Origin: DASXUL01 sp036504855
GTDB lineage: Bacteria; Armatimonadota; DTGP01; JAKQQT01
Assembly: GCA_036504855.1 (NCBI GenBank)
Contig: DASXUL010000124.1
Location: 5,596 to 69,595, forward strand
Direction of reading: 5' to 3'
Length of the DNA stretch: 64,000 bases
Under the pieces are notes generated by a model. It saw only the letters and a program-made list of their open reading frames with translations, was not told the DNA's origin and did not search any database. Below are positions 18,801-26,078 of this stretch, one piece after another. Numbering within the stretch: position 1 is the first letter of the stretch; each line of letters starts with the position of its first letter. Both the position numbers and the translations under genes were made by a program.

Positions 18801-20532
18801 CAACGGCGCTACAGAGCGGTTCTCATGGCGGGTTCGCGCAAAGGGCGTTGGCGAGGCGCGGATCCGGGTGTGGGCGAAGTCCGGCGCCTACTCCGACGCG
18901 ATGGAGTTGGCGATTCCGGTTCTGCCGAAGGGACGGCCGATCTCGGAAGCGAGGAACGGCGCCACGGATGGCCGGGAGACGTTCTCGCTCAACGTCCGGT
19001 CGGACGCCATTCCAAGCACTCGGAGGCTGACGTTGAAGTTCGCCCCGACCATGGCGGCCTCACTGTTTGCTTCGCTGGATTACCTGGCCTCATATCCCTA
19101 CGGCTGCACGGAGCAGACAATGTCCGGGTTCCTTCCGGACATCATCGTGTCCGACGTGATGAAGCGCCAGGGCATCCGGTCAGCCGGGCTGGAACGGCGC
19201 CTCCCCGATATGGTCAACGCCGGCCTGTTGCGCCTGTATGGCATGCAGCATCAGGACGGCGGCTGGCGCTGGTTCCGCTACGACAAGACCGACCCATGGA
19301 TGACGGCGTACGTGATGTACGGGTTCATCCGCGCGCGGCAGGCGGGCTTCGACGTGAACCCGGAGGTCTTCAGCCGGGGGGCGCGCGCCCTTGCCGCCAG
19401 CGCGGGCGAGGAAGACATCACGCCGGACAACCGCGCCTTCTGCGCTCGCGTTCTGGCGCTGCTTGGACGGCGCGATCTGGCGGCGCAGGTTGCGGCGCGG
19501 GCCAACACCGGGCCAGAGGCGCCGGCGAAGACGCGGCTCACGGACTGGGGGCGTGCGCAGCTAGCGATGGCGCTAGACGAGATGGGCCGGAGCAACGAAG
19601 CGCGAGAGAACCTGGCCATCCTGTGGCGTCACCTCTCTGAATCCGCCTACCGCCCCACTATGAGCGACGACTGGTGGCGAGCCGATGGCGAACAGGCCGC
19701 CGCATTCCTGCTGGCGGCCTGCCAGGTGACGCCGCGCGACCGCCGTCTGTCGGACCTGGCGGGCTGGATCATGCGGCAACGTCGCGGAGACGCGTGGTGC
19801 TCCACGCGGGACACGGCGGCCATTGTGGAGGCGATGAGTCACTACGTCACCATCACCCGTGAGTTGACCCCGGACTTCACGGCCAACGTTTCGGTGAACG
19901 GGCGCCCCGTTCTATCGCGCCGGTTCACGCGCGCGGACATTGCGCTCCCGGCCGTGGTCGCATCCGTGCCGGATAAGGACCTGGGCCCCGGTCCGCTCTT
20001 CATCGAAGTGAAGAAGGCCGGCGCCGGACGACTGTACTATACCGCCACACTGGAACAGACCGTGGCTGCCGATCTGACGTTGCCCGTCCTGAACGACTCA
20101 GGCATTGCCGTCGAGCGGTCCTACCGCCGATACGCGCCTACAGATATGAAGCGCGACGATGGACCGGGCGATCCCAAGGAGAGGCGTACGCGGGCAGACA
20201 GCGGGGACATCATTGAGGTAACGCTGACGATTCGGGCGCAGAAGTCGTTCGATTACCTGATGCTGGAAGATCCGATTCCCGCCGGCTGCGAAGCGCGCGA
20301 CCGAGGGATGGTGGAGGAATGGGAGTGGGGCTACTGGTGGTCGGACCAGATCGTCCGCGACCATATGGTGTCATTCGCCATCCAGCACCTCGATGCGGGG
20401 TCGCGCACGATAACGTACCGTCTCTACTCGCAGATCCCAGGCGACTACACGGCGCTTCCGCCCACGGTATACGACATGTACAACCCGGCGGTTCGCGCCG
20501 AGGGCGTGGCGCACGAGGTGACGATCCGATGA
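15850..20532 (+). CDS. Alpha-2-macroglobulin family protein with intact thioester motif
   Basis: The 1560-residue protein has an N-terminal membrane segment (LLLIALVVAIAGGIVGVM) without a lipobox Cys, a carboxypeptidase-regulatory-like domain at about residues 35-105, several MG-type beta domains, and the thioester-bearing helical domain YPYGCTEQTMSGF. C1086 and Q1089 can form the internal thioester that traps proteases. The C-terminus ends with a receptor-binding-like sandwich (FDYLMLEDPIPAGCEA). Bacterial A2Ms guard the periplasm or cell surface against proteases and are often paired with penicillin-binding protein PbpC; here the partner genes are a membrane protein upstream and VanW downstream. 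GGAGGG precedes ATG 15850, which overlaps the previous gene; the stop overlaps vanW-like ATGA. Confidence 0.93.
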   Translation: MKPRLEPLLLIALVVAIAGGIVGVMSGETPVGSVRGQIVAAESGNPLPHLRIALAPNDSADNQSKYRMTRTDANGRFAFAAIPVGEYHLITHAQAHEEPKEMLQVNEGKTLEAVYELKPVEPYIRVFNSQRVFATAEAPKLRVNGFAPSKTMSVTTYRLSDSGARKAWHGALRDVLRTSSDNIADAPLDQSPDLSQVDASSVSIAQRDVEGVFRQDVSLPKLPPGTYVVAMNAAEVKTLGVIVVTDLGLLVKTTDDEVFVFAADIKTGEPVEGAELEVRRGDTVVSRGTTDASGFATLRAPVTDAEHEIVVVGHSGGSTAIASVSVWRGDSHDLKAYTVTDRPVYRPGHTVHFRTLLRRLNRDQYSIPNGIEATVTVTDPRQDVLYHKALTANAFGSFWGDVRLNRAALPGIYTINIRADGQEQESIFNVAEYRKPEYEVTVTPEKQRYTQRDDVKATISARYYYGAPVPNAAVRYYVTRSERYYYEDAYDFDSDIQGDGDGSDEYSSGESIASGDGRTDADGRFTVTVPPQDIPEEGGSDYRYVVHATVTDLSKREQEGAGGVLVTQGDYRVSVDTDAYLVRPGQGVHLTVKTVDYDGHPVAGARGTLKLTRHIWVEDRQEDREATSLSWQTDASGMAVLTVTPAKEGDYGLLAVSRDQHGSDIRAASGLWVMSGDYADLGYSYGDLEVKAGKKLYKEGETAEVLVQTRFANQTAVLTIEGPRLLQKRLVRLTGKSTVLRVPITSDFVPSVRASVSFFHAKGMISGDGVIHVSRERKALKVQVTSDKPTYQPGEKATWRVKTLDPDGKPVSAEVCLGVVDASIYAIMPDSAPNIVEHFYPQRMDGVQTSWSYPDIYLSGDDKAGANIKTRRNFPDTAFWTPSSITDPNGDASFTMTMPDSLTTWRATCRAATTDTRVGQTTAEAIVTKPFLVRLEAPRFLVQGDEVELAGVAHNLTGKDADAQVGMEATNCDAPGKSQSRRVTNGATERFSWRVRAKGVGEARIRVWAKSGAYSDAMELAIPVLPKGRPISEARNGATDGRETFSLNVRSDAIPSTRRLTLKFAPTMAASLFASLDYLASYPYGCTEQTMSGFLPDIIVSDVMKRQGIRSAGLERRLPDMVNAGLLRLYGMQHQDGGWRWFRYDKTDPWMTAYVMYGFIRARQAGFDVNPEVFSRGARALAASAGEEDITPDNRAFCARVLALLGRRDLAAQVAARANTGPEAPAKTRLTDWGRAQLAMALDEMGRSNEARENLAILWRHLSESAYRPTMSDDWWRADGEQAAAFLLAACQVTPRDRRLSDLAGWIMRQRRGDAWCSTRDTAAIVEAMSHYVTITRELTPDFTANVSVNGRPVLSRRFTRADIALPAVVASVPDKDLGPGPLFIEVKKAGAGRLYYTATLEQTVAADLTLPVLNDSGIAVERSYRRYAPTDMKRDDGPGDPKERRTRADSGDIIEVTLTIRAQKSFDYLMLEDPIPAGCEARDRGMVEEWEWGYWWSDQIVRDHMVSFAIQHLDAGSRTITYRLYSQIPGDYTALPPTVYDMYNPAVRAEGVAHEVTIR

Positions 20533-21308
20533 GCGCGAGGCGAGGCGGAGCCTATCGCTGGGCGCTGGCGGCCGCGCTGGCGGGCGGCGTTGCGGCGGTG
20601 GCGTGGTTGCCCGGCGGACGCGTTGAGATGGGCGGCTACGCCACGTCGCTGCAGGGGCGTACCCGAGGTCAGCGGAACAACGCGCTGCTGGCCGCGCGGT
20701 CGTTGGATGGGCAGGTTGTGCAGCCCGGCCAAACCCTCTCGTTCAACCACGCGGTGGGCTCGTGGACGCCGGACCGGGGGTATACGCTGGCCCCGGTGAG
20801 CTACAGCGGCGAGCTGGTGGCGGATTGGGGCGGCGGCGTGTGCCAGACCAGCACTACGCTCTACAACGCCGCTCTGGTTTCCGGGATGGACATCGTGGAA
20901 CGCCATCGGCACACATGGGCGCCAAACTACTGCTCGCCGGGGCGCGATGCCGCCGTGGCCCAGCGGGACATCGACCTGCGCATCCGGAACCCGTATCCCT
21001 TCCCAGTGCATATCCGCGCTAAGCTGGACGGGGATACGTTGGGGTTCGACTTCCTGGGCGGACGGCGAGGACCGATGGCGGCGGTAGAGGCGGTCGGCGC
21101 CGTCACAGTGCCGTCCATCGGCGTTACCCAGGCAAGCGCGTTGTTGCCGGCGGGCAGCCGCCGCGTCACCAACCCGGGCCGTCCGGGAGTTCGGGTTACC
21201 GCCTGGCGCGTCTGGAAGCTCGGGCCGCGCGCCGGACAACGGGAGATGATGTCGCGAGACTCGTATCCTCCCATGAACCGGATCACGCTGGTGGGGACGC
21301 GGGAGTGA
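20529..21308 (+). CDS. VanW family protein
   Basis: The 259-residue protein overlaps the upstream stop by ATGA. An N-terminal hydrophobic segment (WALAAALAGGVAAVAWL) is followed by the VanW core: LSFNHAVGSWTPDRGY, then DWGGGVCQTSTTLYNAAL and ERHRHTWAPNY. VanW-family proteins are membrane-anchored envelope proteins of unresolved function, named from vancomycin gene clusters. Coupling to an alpha-2-macroglobulin suggests a shared role at the cell wall. There is no vancomycin-resistance ligase or regulator here, so no resistance role is implied. Confidence 0.9.
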   Translation: MSARRGGAYRWALAAALAGGVAAVAWLPGGRVEMGGYATSLQGRTRGQRNNALLAARSLDGQVVQPGQTLSFNHAVGSWTPDRGYTLAPVSYSGELVADWGGGVCQTSTTLYNAALVSGMDIVERHRHTWAPNYCSPGRDAAVAQRDIDLRIRNPYPFPVHIRAKLDGDTLGFDFLGGRRGPMAAVEAVGAVTVPSIGVTQASALLPAGSRRVTNPGRPGVRVTAWRVWKLGPRAGQREMMSRDSYPPMNRITLVGTRE

Positions 21309-21350
21309 TGGCCGCGGGCCGCCGCACTATCGACAAGGAGGAAGACCCAA

Positions 21351-21860
21351 GTGGCCACATATAGAGGCGTCGCCGCCGTATGCTCGGCGATCGTTCAGAT
21401 GCTGGAGGATGCATACCGCGCGGACGGGTTCAAGAACGCGCTGACTTTTACCGTTTGCGACGCCGAGCAGATGGTGGAGCCGGCCTCCGGCGGAATCACC
21501 CTTTTCCTGTACCGCATTGCGCCGGACGCGTCATCGCGGAACCGAAGCCGGCCGGAGAAAGGGCGCCAAACCCCGCCGCTGTGTTTGGAGCTCAATTTCC
21601 TCATCACCTCATGGGGACGAGACGTTGTGCAAGAGCAGCGTATCCTCGGGTGGGTGATGATGACGTTGAACGAACACCCCGTTCTCTCCGCCGCGAAGGT
21701 GAACGCCGCGGCGCCGGATGTCTTCGAGCCGGACGAGACGGTTGAGATCGCCTGCGGTGAGATGGGCGCAGACGAGATGGCCAGGCTTTGGGATTCTCTG
21801 GGCAGCGGCTCTTACCGCCTCTCGGTTCCCTACGTGGCCCGAGGCGTGCGGTTGGGGTAA
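21351..21860 (+). CDS. DUF4255 / Pvc16-N domain protein (contractile injection system-associated)
   Basis: The 169-residue protein begins at GTG 21351 with AAGGAGG 9 nt upstream. MATYRGVAAVCSAIVQMLED, GITLFLYRIAPDASSRNR, CLELNFLITSWG, RILGWVMMTLNEHPVL and GSGSYRLSVPYVARGVRL reproduce the order of conserved blocks of the Pvc16/DUF4255 N-terminal domain, the tube-terminating or sheath-associated protein of extracellular contractile injection systems. No sheath, tube, baseplate or AAA+ gene is adjacent, so it is an isolated copy or an outlier of a cluster elsewhere. Confidence 0.78.
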   Translation: MATYRGVAAVCSAIVQMLEDAYRADGFKNALTFTVCDAEQMVEPASGGITLFLYRIAPDASSRNRSRPEKGRQTPPLCLELNFLITSWGRDVVQEQRILGWVMMTLNEHPVLSAAKVNAAAPDVFEPDETVEIACGEMGADEMARLWDSLGSGSYRLSVPYVARGVRLG

Positions 21861-21996
21861 TGCGGAGGGAAACGGCCGCGCGTTGTTCACCGCCTGGTCG
21901 CCCCAGGCCGGGACATATGCTGGGAGCCATCGGAGGACGAAGGGCTGGTCATCGAGCCGGGTCGTCGTTGTCATGCGCCGCAAAGGAGTTGTAGGG

Positions 21997-22773
21997 GTGC
22001 GCAAGGGGTTTACGCTCATCGAATTGCTCGTCGTCATCGCCATCATCGCGGTTCTGGCGGCGATCCTGTTCCCGGTGTTCGCCAAGGCAAAGGCACGCGG
22101 TCAAGCGACCGCATGTCTCTCGAACACCAAGCAAATCGGCATCGCCGTGCAGTTGTATGTAGGCGACAATGACGACCGCCTGTTCTTCTACGCGGGAACG
22201 GCGTCGCCGTCTCAGAGCCGCACCGGCGCGGTGATTTCGCCGAGCCAGAAAGATGCGGAGCGCTGGTGGAACGTTCTGATGCCGCTCCTGAAGAGCAGCG
22301 CGGTGTTCCAGTGCCCAAGCGATCCCAAGCCTACGCCGAGCAACGATGCGAACGGTAAAGCGTCGGTCCTTCGTTCGTATATGGCGTGCCGCTCCGCCGA
22401 GGGGCTACAGCTCTCTCAGATCGACCAGCCGGCCCAGACCATGGTGATCGTCGACAAATGGGATCGGAACTCGGGAGGCGCGGTTACGGATAGCTGGATC
22501 GAGGCATTCAACGGCGATTTCGACTACGACAACGGCCCCGACGTGGATCACACCCGCATGTTCAAGGCGGGTAACCGCCATGGCGGTCGCGCCAACTGCG
22601 TGTTCTTCGATGGCCACGCGCAATCGCTGGACCCCGCCGCTATCCAGTCCAGCAAGGAGTACACCGGCTGTTCCATCCTCTACCGCCACCCGGTTCCGGG
22701 CGTGATGACCGTCGACGGAAGCAGTACGGCCGCTGGTGAGCCCAACATCTGCTCCGCGTTCTCATATCCCTAA
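21997..22773 (+). CDS. Prepilin-like protein, second copy
   Basis: The 258-residue protein starts at GTG 21997, with AAAGGAG 8 nt upstream, giving the leader VRKG before FTLIELLVVIAIIAVLAAIL; the next segment FPVFAKAKARGQATACLSN is the phylum-type continuation. The H-X-D/G block is CVFFDGHAQSLDP near the C-terminus. An earlier ATG at 21973 is less favoured since the SD sits perfectly for the GTG. Role as for the prepilin at 2918: pseudopilin or surface protein. Confidence 0.9.
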   Translation: MRKGFTLIELLVVIAIIAVLAAILFPVFAKAKARGQATACLSNTKQIGIAVQLYVGDNDDRLFFYAGTASPSQSRTGAVISPSQKDAERWWNVLMPLLKSSAVFQCPSDPKPTPSNDANGKASVLRSYMACRSAEGLQLSQIDQPAQTMVIVDKWDRNSGGAVTDSWIEAFNGDFDYDNGPDVDHTRMFKAGNRHGGRANCVFFDGHAQSLDPAAIQSSKEYTGCSILYRHPVPGVMTVDGSSTAAGEPNICSAFSYP

Positions 22774-22803
22774 CGGGCCGCGCTTCCCCCGGGGAGTCCT
22801 GGT

Positions 22804-23229
22804 TCATCGCCTCTCTTCGAGAGCGTTCCATTCCTCGTAAGTGCGCGTCTCCTCGGCGGTGCGGGCGATCAATGCCGCGCGGCCGCCGGGCCAGTGAGCC
22901 CGGACCTTCTCAATGGGGCAGGGGAGCCACTCCACGTGGCCGAACAGGCGGCAGATCAGCGGACGGGCGGCGTATATCAGGCAGAGGCCGTTGGACAGGT
23001 CGAGGAACCCGCACGCCTCATAGGTTTCGCCGCCGTCCGAGCCCGGCCAAGGTTGCGTGTGGTTCTGCGCCAGCACGCGCTGGCGCAGACTCGGATCAAG
23101 CGTTGGCAGCAGGTCGCGGATGGCCTGGTACTCAGCGCGGGTGAGGGCAATGCCGGCCGTGCAGCGATGGCGGCAATCGGTGCAGCCGTCGCACGGCGAC
23201 TGATCGATCTGCTCTCCCTCAGCCCGCAT
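22804..23229 (-). CDS. YkgJ-like cysteine-cluster protein
   Basis: The 141-residue protein has the pattern CDGCTDCRHRC near the N-terminus, then CGFLD, CLIY and RPLICRLFG. This spacing is that of the zinc- or Fe-S-cluster-binding YkgJ/UPF0153 family, whose biochemical role is not established. The start overlaps the end of thiE by 11 bp, so it is translationally coupled to thiE. Confidence 0.82.
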   Translation of the reverse strand: MRAEGEQIDQSPCDGCTDCRHRCTAGIALTRAEYQAIRDLLPTLDPSLRQRVLAQNHTQPWPGSDGGETYEACGFLDLSNGLCLIYAARPLICRLFGHVEWLPCPIEKVRAHWPGGRAALIARTAEETRTYEEWNALEERR

Positions 23230-23848
23230 GCGTCAACGCAGCCCCCGCTTCGTTCCATCTCTCCACGAGCGCCCGGGTGGCCTGTACCATGTCCTGCGCG
23301 GCGGTGACGGCGGAAACGACGCCCACGGAGGAGGCGCCGGCCTTGCGGCATTCCTCCAGATTGTCGAGGTTGATGCCGCCAATGGCGATCACCGGAATGG
23401 TGACGCTGGCCTGGATCTCCGAGATGATTGAGGGCCCGATGGGCGGGCCGGCATCCGGCTTCGTGTCGGTGGGATAGATGCTGCCAACCGCCACGTAGCT
23501 GGCGCCGGCGGCCTGCGCGGCGCGGGCCTCGAAAACGTTCGCCACGGAGGCGCCGATGACGGCCTCGCGGCCGAGGATGCGGCGAGCATGGGGGATCGGC
23601 ATATCTTCCGTGCCAAGGTGCACGCCCCATGCCCCAGCGGCCATGGCCACGTCCAGGCGGTCGTTGATGATGAAGAGGGCGCGATACTGCTCGCACAGGC
23701 GGCGCATCTTTTCGGCCCATGCAACCATCTGCCAGGTGCTTGCGAGCTTATCCCGAAGCTGGATGGTGCGCGCTCCGCCTTCCAGGGCTGCCTGCGCAAT
23801 CTCCACGTGGCCCCGCTTCCGCTCCGTGATAACGTAGATTCCGTCCAT
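23219..23848 (-). CDS. thiE: Thiamine-phosphate synthase
   Basis: The 209-residue TIM-barrel protein contains IQLRDK (substrate-contacting strand), FIINDRLDVAMAAGAWGVHL, GASV, YVAVGSIYPTDTKPDAG and PVIAIGGINLDN, the ordered motifs of ThiE. It joins HMP pyrophosphate and thiazole phosphate to thiamine monophosphate in the cytoplasm. GGAGG lies 5 nt before ATG 23848. ThiD is encoded separately at 47154-47930. No TPP riboswitch is visible in the 370 bp upstream, which instead hold word repeats. Confidence 0.95.
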   Translation of the reverse strand: MDGIYVITERKRGHVEIAQAALEGGARTIQLRDKLASTWQMVAWAEKMRRLCEQYRALFIINDRLDVAMAAGAWGVHLGTEDMPIPHARRILGREAVIGASVANVFEARAAQAAGASYVAVGSIYPTDTKPDAGPPIGPSIISEIQASVTIPVIAIGGINLDNLEECRKAGASSVGVVSAVTAAQDMVQATRALVERWNEAGAALTHAG

Positions 23849-23916
23849 GTTTGCCTCCAGTATGTCGGCGACCCGCGCCGCCGGAACAGGTGACTCAGCG
23901 CCAAGTTGGGGAAAGT

Positions 23917-24176
23917 CGTCAATATTCAGTCGTCAGTTGTCAATTGTCATTCTACCGCCCTGTGCCATCGGCTAGGGTTCCGTCAAGGTAGGATGGCTGT
24001 TTGGCGTTGTCATCCCGCGCGGATCGAGGGATCTCTCAAAGAAGAGTGCATTTGGGATTCCTCGGTCCTCGGAGTGACAACCCCGCCCCCCGATCTTACC
24101 CTGACGGAGTACTATAGGCGAGGAGCGGACGAAGGGGTTTTCCCAACGCGGAGGTTGATGACTGACGACCGAATGC
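23917..24176. repeat. GTCGTCAGT-word repeats flanking the thiE upstream region
   Basis: Degenerate GTCGTCA/GTTGTCA words at 23917-23953 face the complementary GATGACTGACGACC at 24158-24171. The gene-free stretch 23849-24201 between Nudix and thiE therefore consists mainly of two facing word-repeat arms enclosing a second element (24006-24081); no ORF or riboswitch is seen in it. Confidence 0.6.
24006..24081. repeat. 76-bp intergenic element with GTTGTCA/TGACAAC ends
   Basis: It begins GTTGTCATCCCGC and ends CTCGGAGTGACAAC, with GGGATTCCTCGG in between. The 7-bp ends are perfect inverted repeats. The GGGATTCCTCG...GGA-TGAC wording is common in intergenic repeats of several environmental bacterial phyla (general knowledge, not searched). 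Confidence 0.6.
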
Positions 24177-24201
24177 TGGCAACTCCTCCCTAACCTGGCG
24201 C

Positions 24202-24678
24202 TCAGATCAGCGCAACCGCGTCCGGCGCGAGGCATTCGCCTTCGCCGTTCGCGCGCATCCAGAGCGCTCGCCGCAGTACGTGGAGGGCGATCGGCGTGAG
24301 GCCGTAGTCGTCCAGCGCATCGACCGGCGCCCAGCGCGCGTCGCTGGCATCGCTGGCGGCCTGGGGCTCATCGGAACCCGGGAGGGGCTCCGCCAGGAAA
24401 TCCATGATGGTGTAATGGTAGCGCCATCGGCCCTCTTCAGGCTGCATAACGTCCACGGCCTCAATCACGGCGCCCACGCGAACGCGCAGTCCGGTCTCCT
24501 CCAGCACCTCGCGGGAACAGGCTTCGCGGGCCGTTTCGCCCACCTCTATCGCGCCGCCAGGGAACGTCCAGATGCCCTGGCGCGGCGGGTAGCCCCGACG
24601 AATCAGGAGGACGTCGCTGCCGCGCAGGATGACCGCGGCGGCGGAGGCGATGGGCCGGGCTGGGTATTCCCGGCTCAC
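24202..24678 (-). CDS. Nudix hydrolase
   Basis: The 158-residue protein begins at GTG 24678, overlapping the aroA stop (GTGA). Residues ~40-62 hold the full Nudix box: GGAIEVGETAREACSREVLE followed by ETGL, matching GX5EX7REUXEEXGU. Such enzymes cleave nucleoside diphosphates linked to another moiety, often as house-cleaning. The substrate is unknown. A much longer open frame continues upstream inside aroA but is antisense-free noncoding read-through and was not used. Confidence 0.93.
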   Translation of the reverse strand: MSREYPARPIASAAAVILRGSDVLLIRRGYPPRQGIWTFPGGAIEVGETAREACSREVLEETGLRVRVGAVIEAVDVMQPEEGRWRYHYTIMDFLAEPLPGSDEPQAASDASDARWAPVDALDDYGLTPIALHVLRRALWMRANGEGECLAPDAVALI

Positions 24679-25979
24679 GACGCGGAAGGCTCCCGCGACT
24701 CGATGCCGATAGCGCGCAGGTCGTCCCAGAAGTGAGGGTAGGTTTTCCGCACGCAGCCGGGGTCCGAGATGATCATGCCGTGGATGGCGGCGCCGGCCGC
24801 AGCGAAAGACATGGCCATGCGGTGATCGCCGTACGATTGGATGCGCGCGCCGTGGGGGTGTCCGCCGAAGATGGAGAGGCCGTCCGGGCGCTCCACAACC
24901 GTGACGCCCATCTTCCGGAGCTCGGTGGCGGTGGCGGCGATCCGGTCGGTCTCGTGCAGGCGCGCATGCGCGACGCCGGTGATGGCGGTGGCGCCGTGGG
25001 CGAAGGCGGCGACGACCGCGACCGTGCTGAGCATGTCGGGCCAGTCGCGCATATCCACTGTGCCGGCCCCCTGCAACGGGCCGCGCCGCGAAAGGGAAAC
25101 GGAGTCGCCGCGAACGCGAACCGTGCATCCCATGTGGGCCAGTACTTTCACTAGCCGGAAGTCGGGCTGGCGGGTGTCGCCGGCGGCGGGGGCTATGGTG
25201 ACTTCCCCGCCTGCCAGCGCGGCGGCGGCAAGGATGTGCCCCGCCGCGGAAGCATCGAACTCCACCGCGTAGTCCGTCGCGCCGTAGGGCGCATCGTGCA
25301 CAAGGCGGAACCTCGTGTCGACGCCCTTGGCGAGCGCGCACCGCACGCCGAAGGCGGCCATGGAGTCCAGCGTCATTTCCACATAGGGGCGGGATACGAG
25401 ATTGTCCACGCGAACCGACGACCCCTCCGCACCGGCGGCGCCGAGGGCCATCAGCAGGGCGGATGCATACTGGCTGCTCTTGGATGCGTCAACCGAGACG
25501 GCCGCGGGCTGAATGGGGCCGCGGACCGTGACGGGTGGGCAGCCGTCGATGCGATCCGCTGAGACCTCTACACCTAGGGCGCGCAGAGCGTCCAGAAGCG
25601 GGCCAAGCGGGCGGCGTTGCAGTTGGATGGAGCCCGTGAGCGTAACAGGAAAGTCGAACAGGGCGCAGGCGGCGGTCAGGAAGCGGATGGTGGTTCCGGA
25701 ATCCCGGCAGTCGATGGGGCCGGCGGGCGGCAGGAACCGGCCGCGTCCGTGAACAACAACGTCCTCGCCGCGCTGCTCGATATCGACGCCCAGAGCGCGC
25801 AACGCCTCCGTCATGGCCTCGGCGTCATCGCTCTGCAGGGGATGCCGGATGACGCTGTCTCCCTCGGCAAGGGATGCCAGCAGAAGCGCGCGGTTTGTGT
25901 AGCTCTTCGAAGAGGGAACTGCCACGGCGCCATTGACGGGGTGGGGTATAACCTCGAGGGCGATAGGGAGGACGCTCAT
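24675..25979 (-). CDS. aroA: 3-phosphoshikimate 1-carboxyvinyltransferase (EPSP synthase)
   Basis: The 434-residue protein has the N-terminal PSSKSYTNRALLLASLAEG, the central RDSGTTIRFLTA and the later HARLHETDRIAATATEL, all hallmark motifs of EPSP synthase, which condenses shikimate-3-phosphate with PEP in chorismate synthesis. The start ATG 25979 is chosen over one 8 codons upstream because a perfect TATAAT (25986-25991, minus strand) ends 6 nt before it, which leaves no room for a leader: the mRNA is probably leaderless. No other aro gene is nearby; a Nudix gene is coupled downstream. Confidence 0.96.
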   Translation of the reverse strand: MSVLPIALEVIPHPVNGAVAVPSSKSYTNRALLLASLAEGDSVIRHPLQSDDAEAMTEALRALGVDIEQRGEDVVVHGRGRFLPPAGPIDCRDSGTTIRFLTAACALFDFPVTLTGSIQLQRRPLGPLLDALRALGVEVSADRIDGCPPVTVRGPIQPAAVSVDASKSSQYASALLMALGAAGAEGSSVRVDNLVSRPYVEMTLDSMAAFGVRCALAKGVDTRFRLVHDAPYGATDYAVEFDASAAGHILAAAALAGGEVTIAPAAGDTRQPDFRLVKVLAHMGCTVRVRGDSVSLSRRGPLQGAGTVDMRDWPDMLSTVAVVAAFAHGATAITGVAHARLHETDRIAATATELRKMGVTVVERPDGLSIFGGHPHGARIQSYGDHRMAMSFAAAGAAIHGMIISDPGCVRKTYPHFWDDLRAIGIESREPSAS

Positions 25980-25985
25980 AGGCAC

Positions 25986-25991
25986 ATTATA
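25986..25991 (-). promoter_or_regulatory. -10 box of aroA (TATAAT), leaderless configuration
   Basis: A perfect TATAAT on the minus strand lies 6 nt from the aroA ATG, so transcription should start at or beside the start codon. No good -35 is seen. Confidence 0.6.
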
Positions 25992-26022
25992 GCGCGCGCC
26001 CAAACCGCCCCCGTGCGGGCGC

Positions 26023-26028
26023 TATAGT
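26023..26028 (+). promoter_or_regulatory. -10 box (TATAGT) for the nurA operon
   Basis: TATAGT lies about 50 bp before the nurA ATG and back to back with the aroA -10, making a short divergent promoter region. Confidence 0.45.
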
Positions 26029-26078
26029 GATCTTACGGGAGGGTCGGATCGCCGCGCCGGCCGGAACGCACTACGCCC

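Noticed and set aside
23849..24201. TPP riboswitch upstream of thiE
   Set aside because: None of the conserved CUGAGA or ACCUGAU blocks is present; the gap holds repeats.
24202..25341. One 379-residue Nudix protein with a long N-terminal extension
   Set aside because: The extension is an alternative frame of aroA; GTG 24678 overlaps the aroA stop and begins exactly before the Nudix fold.
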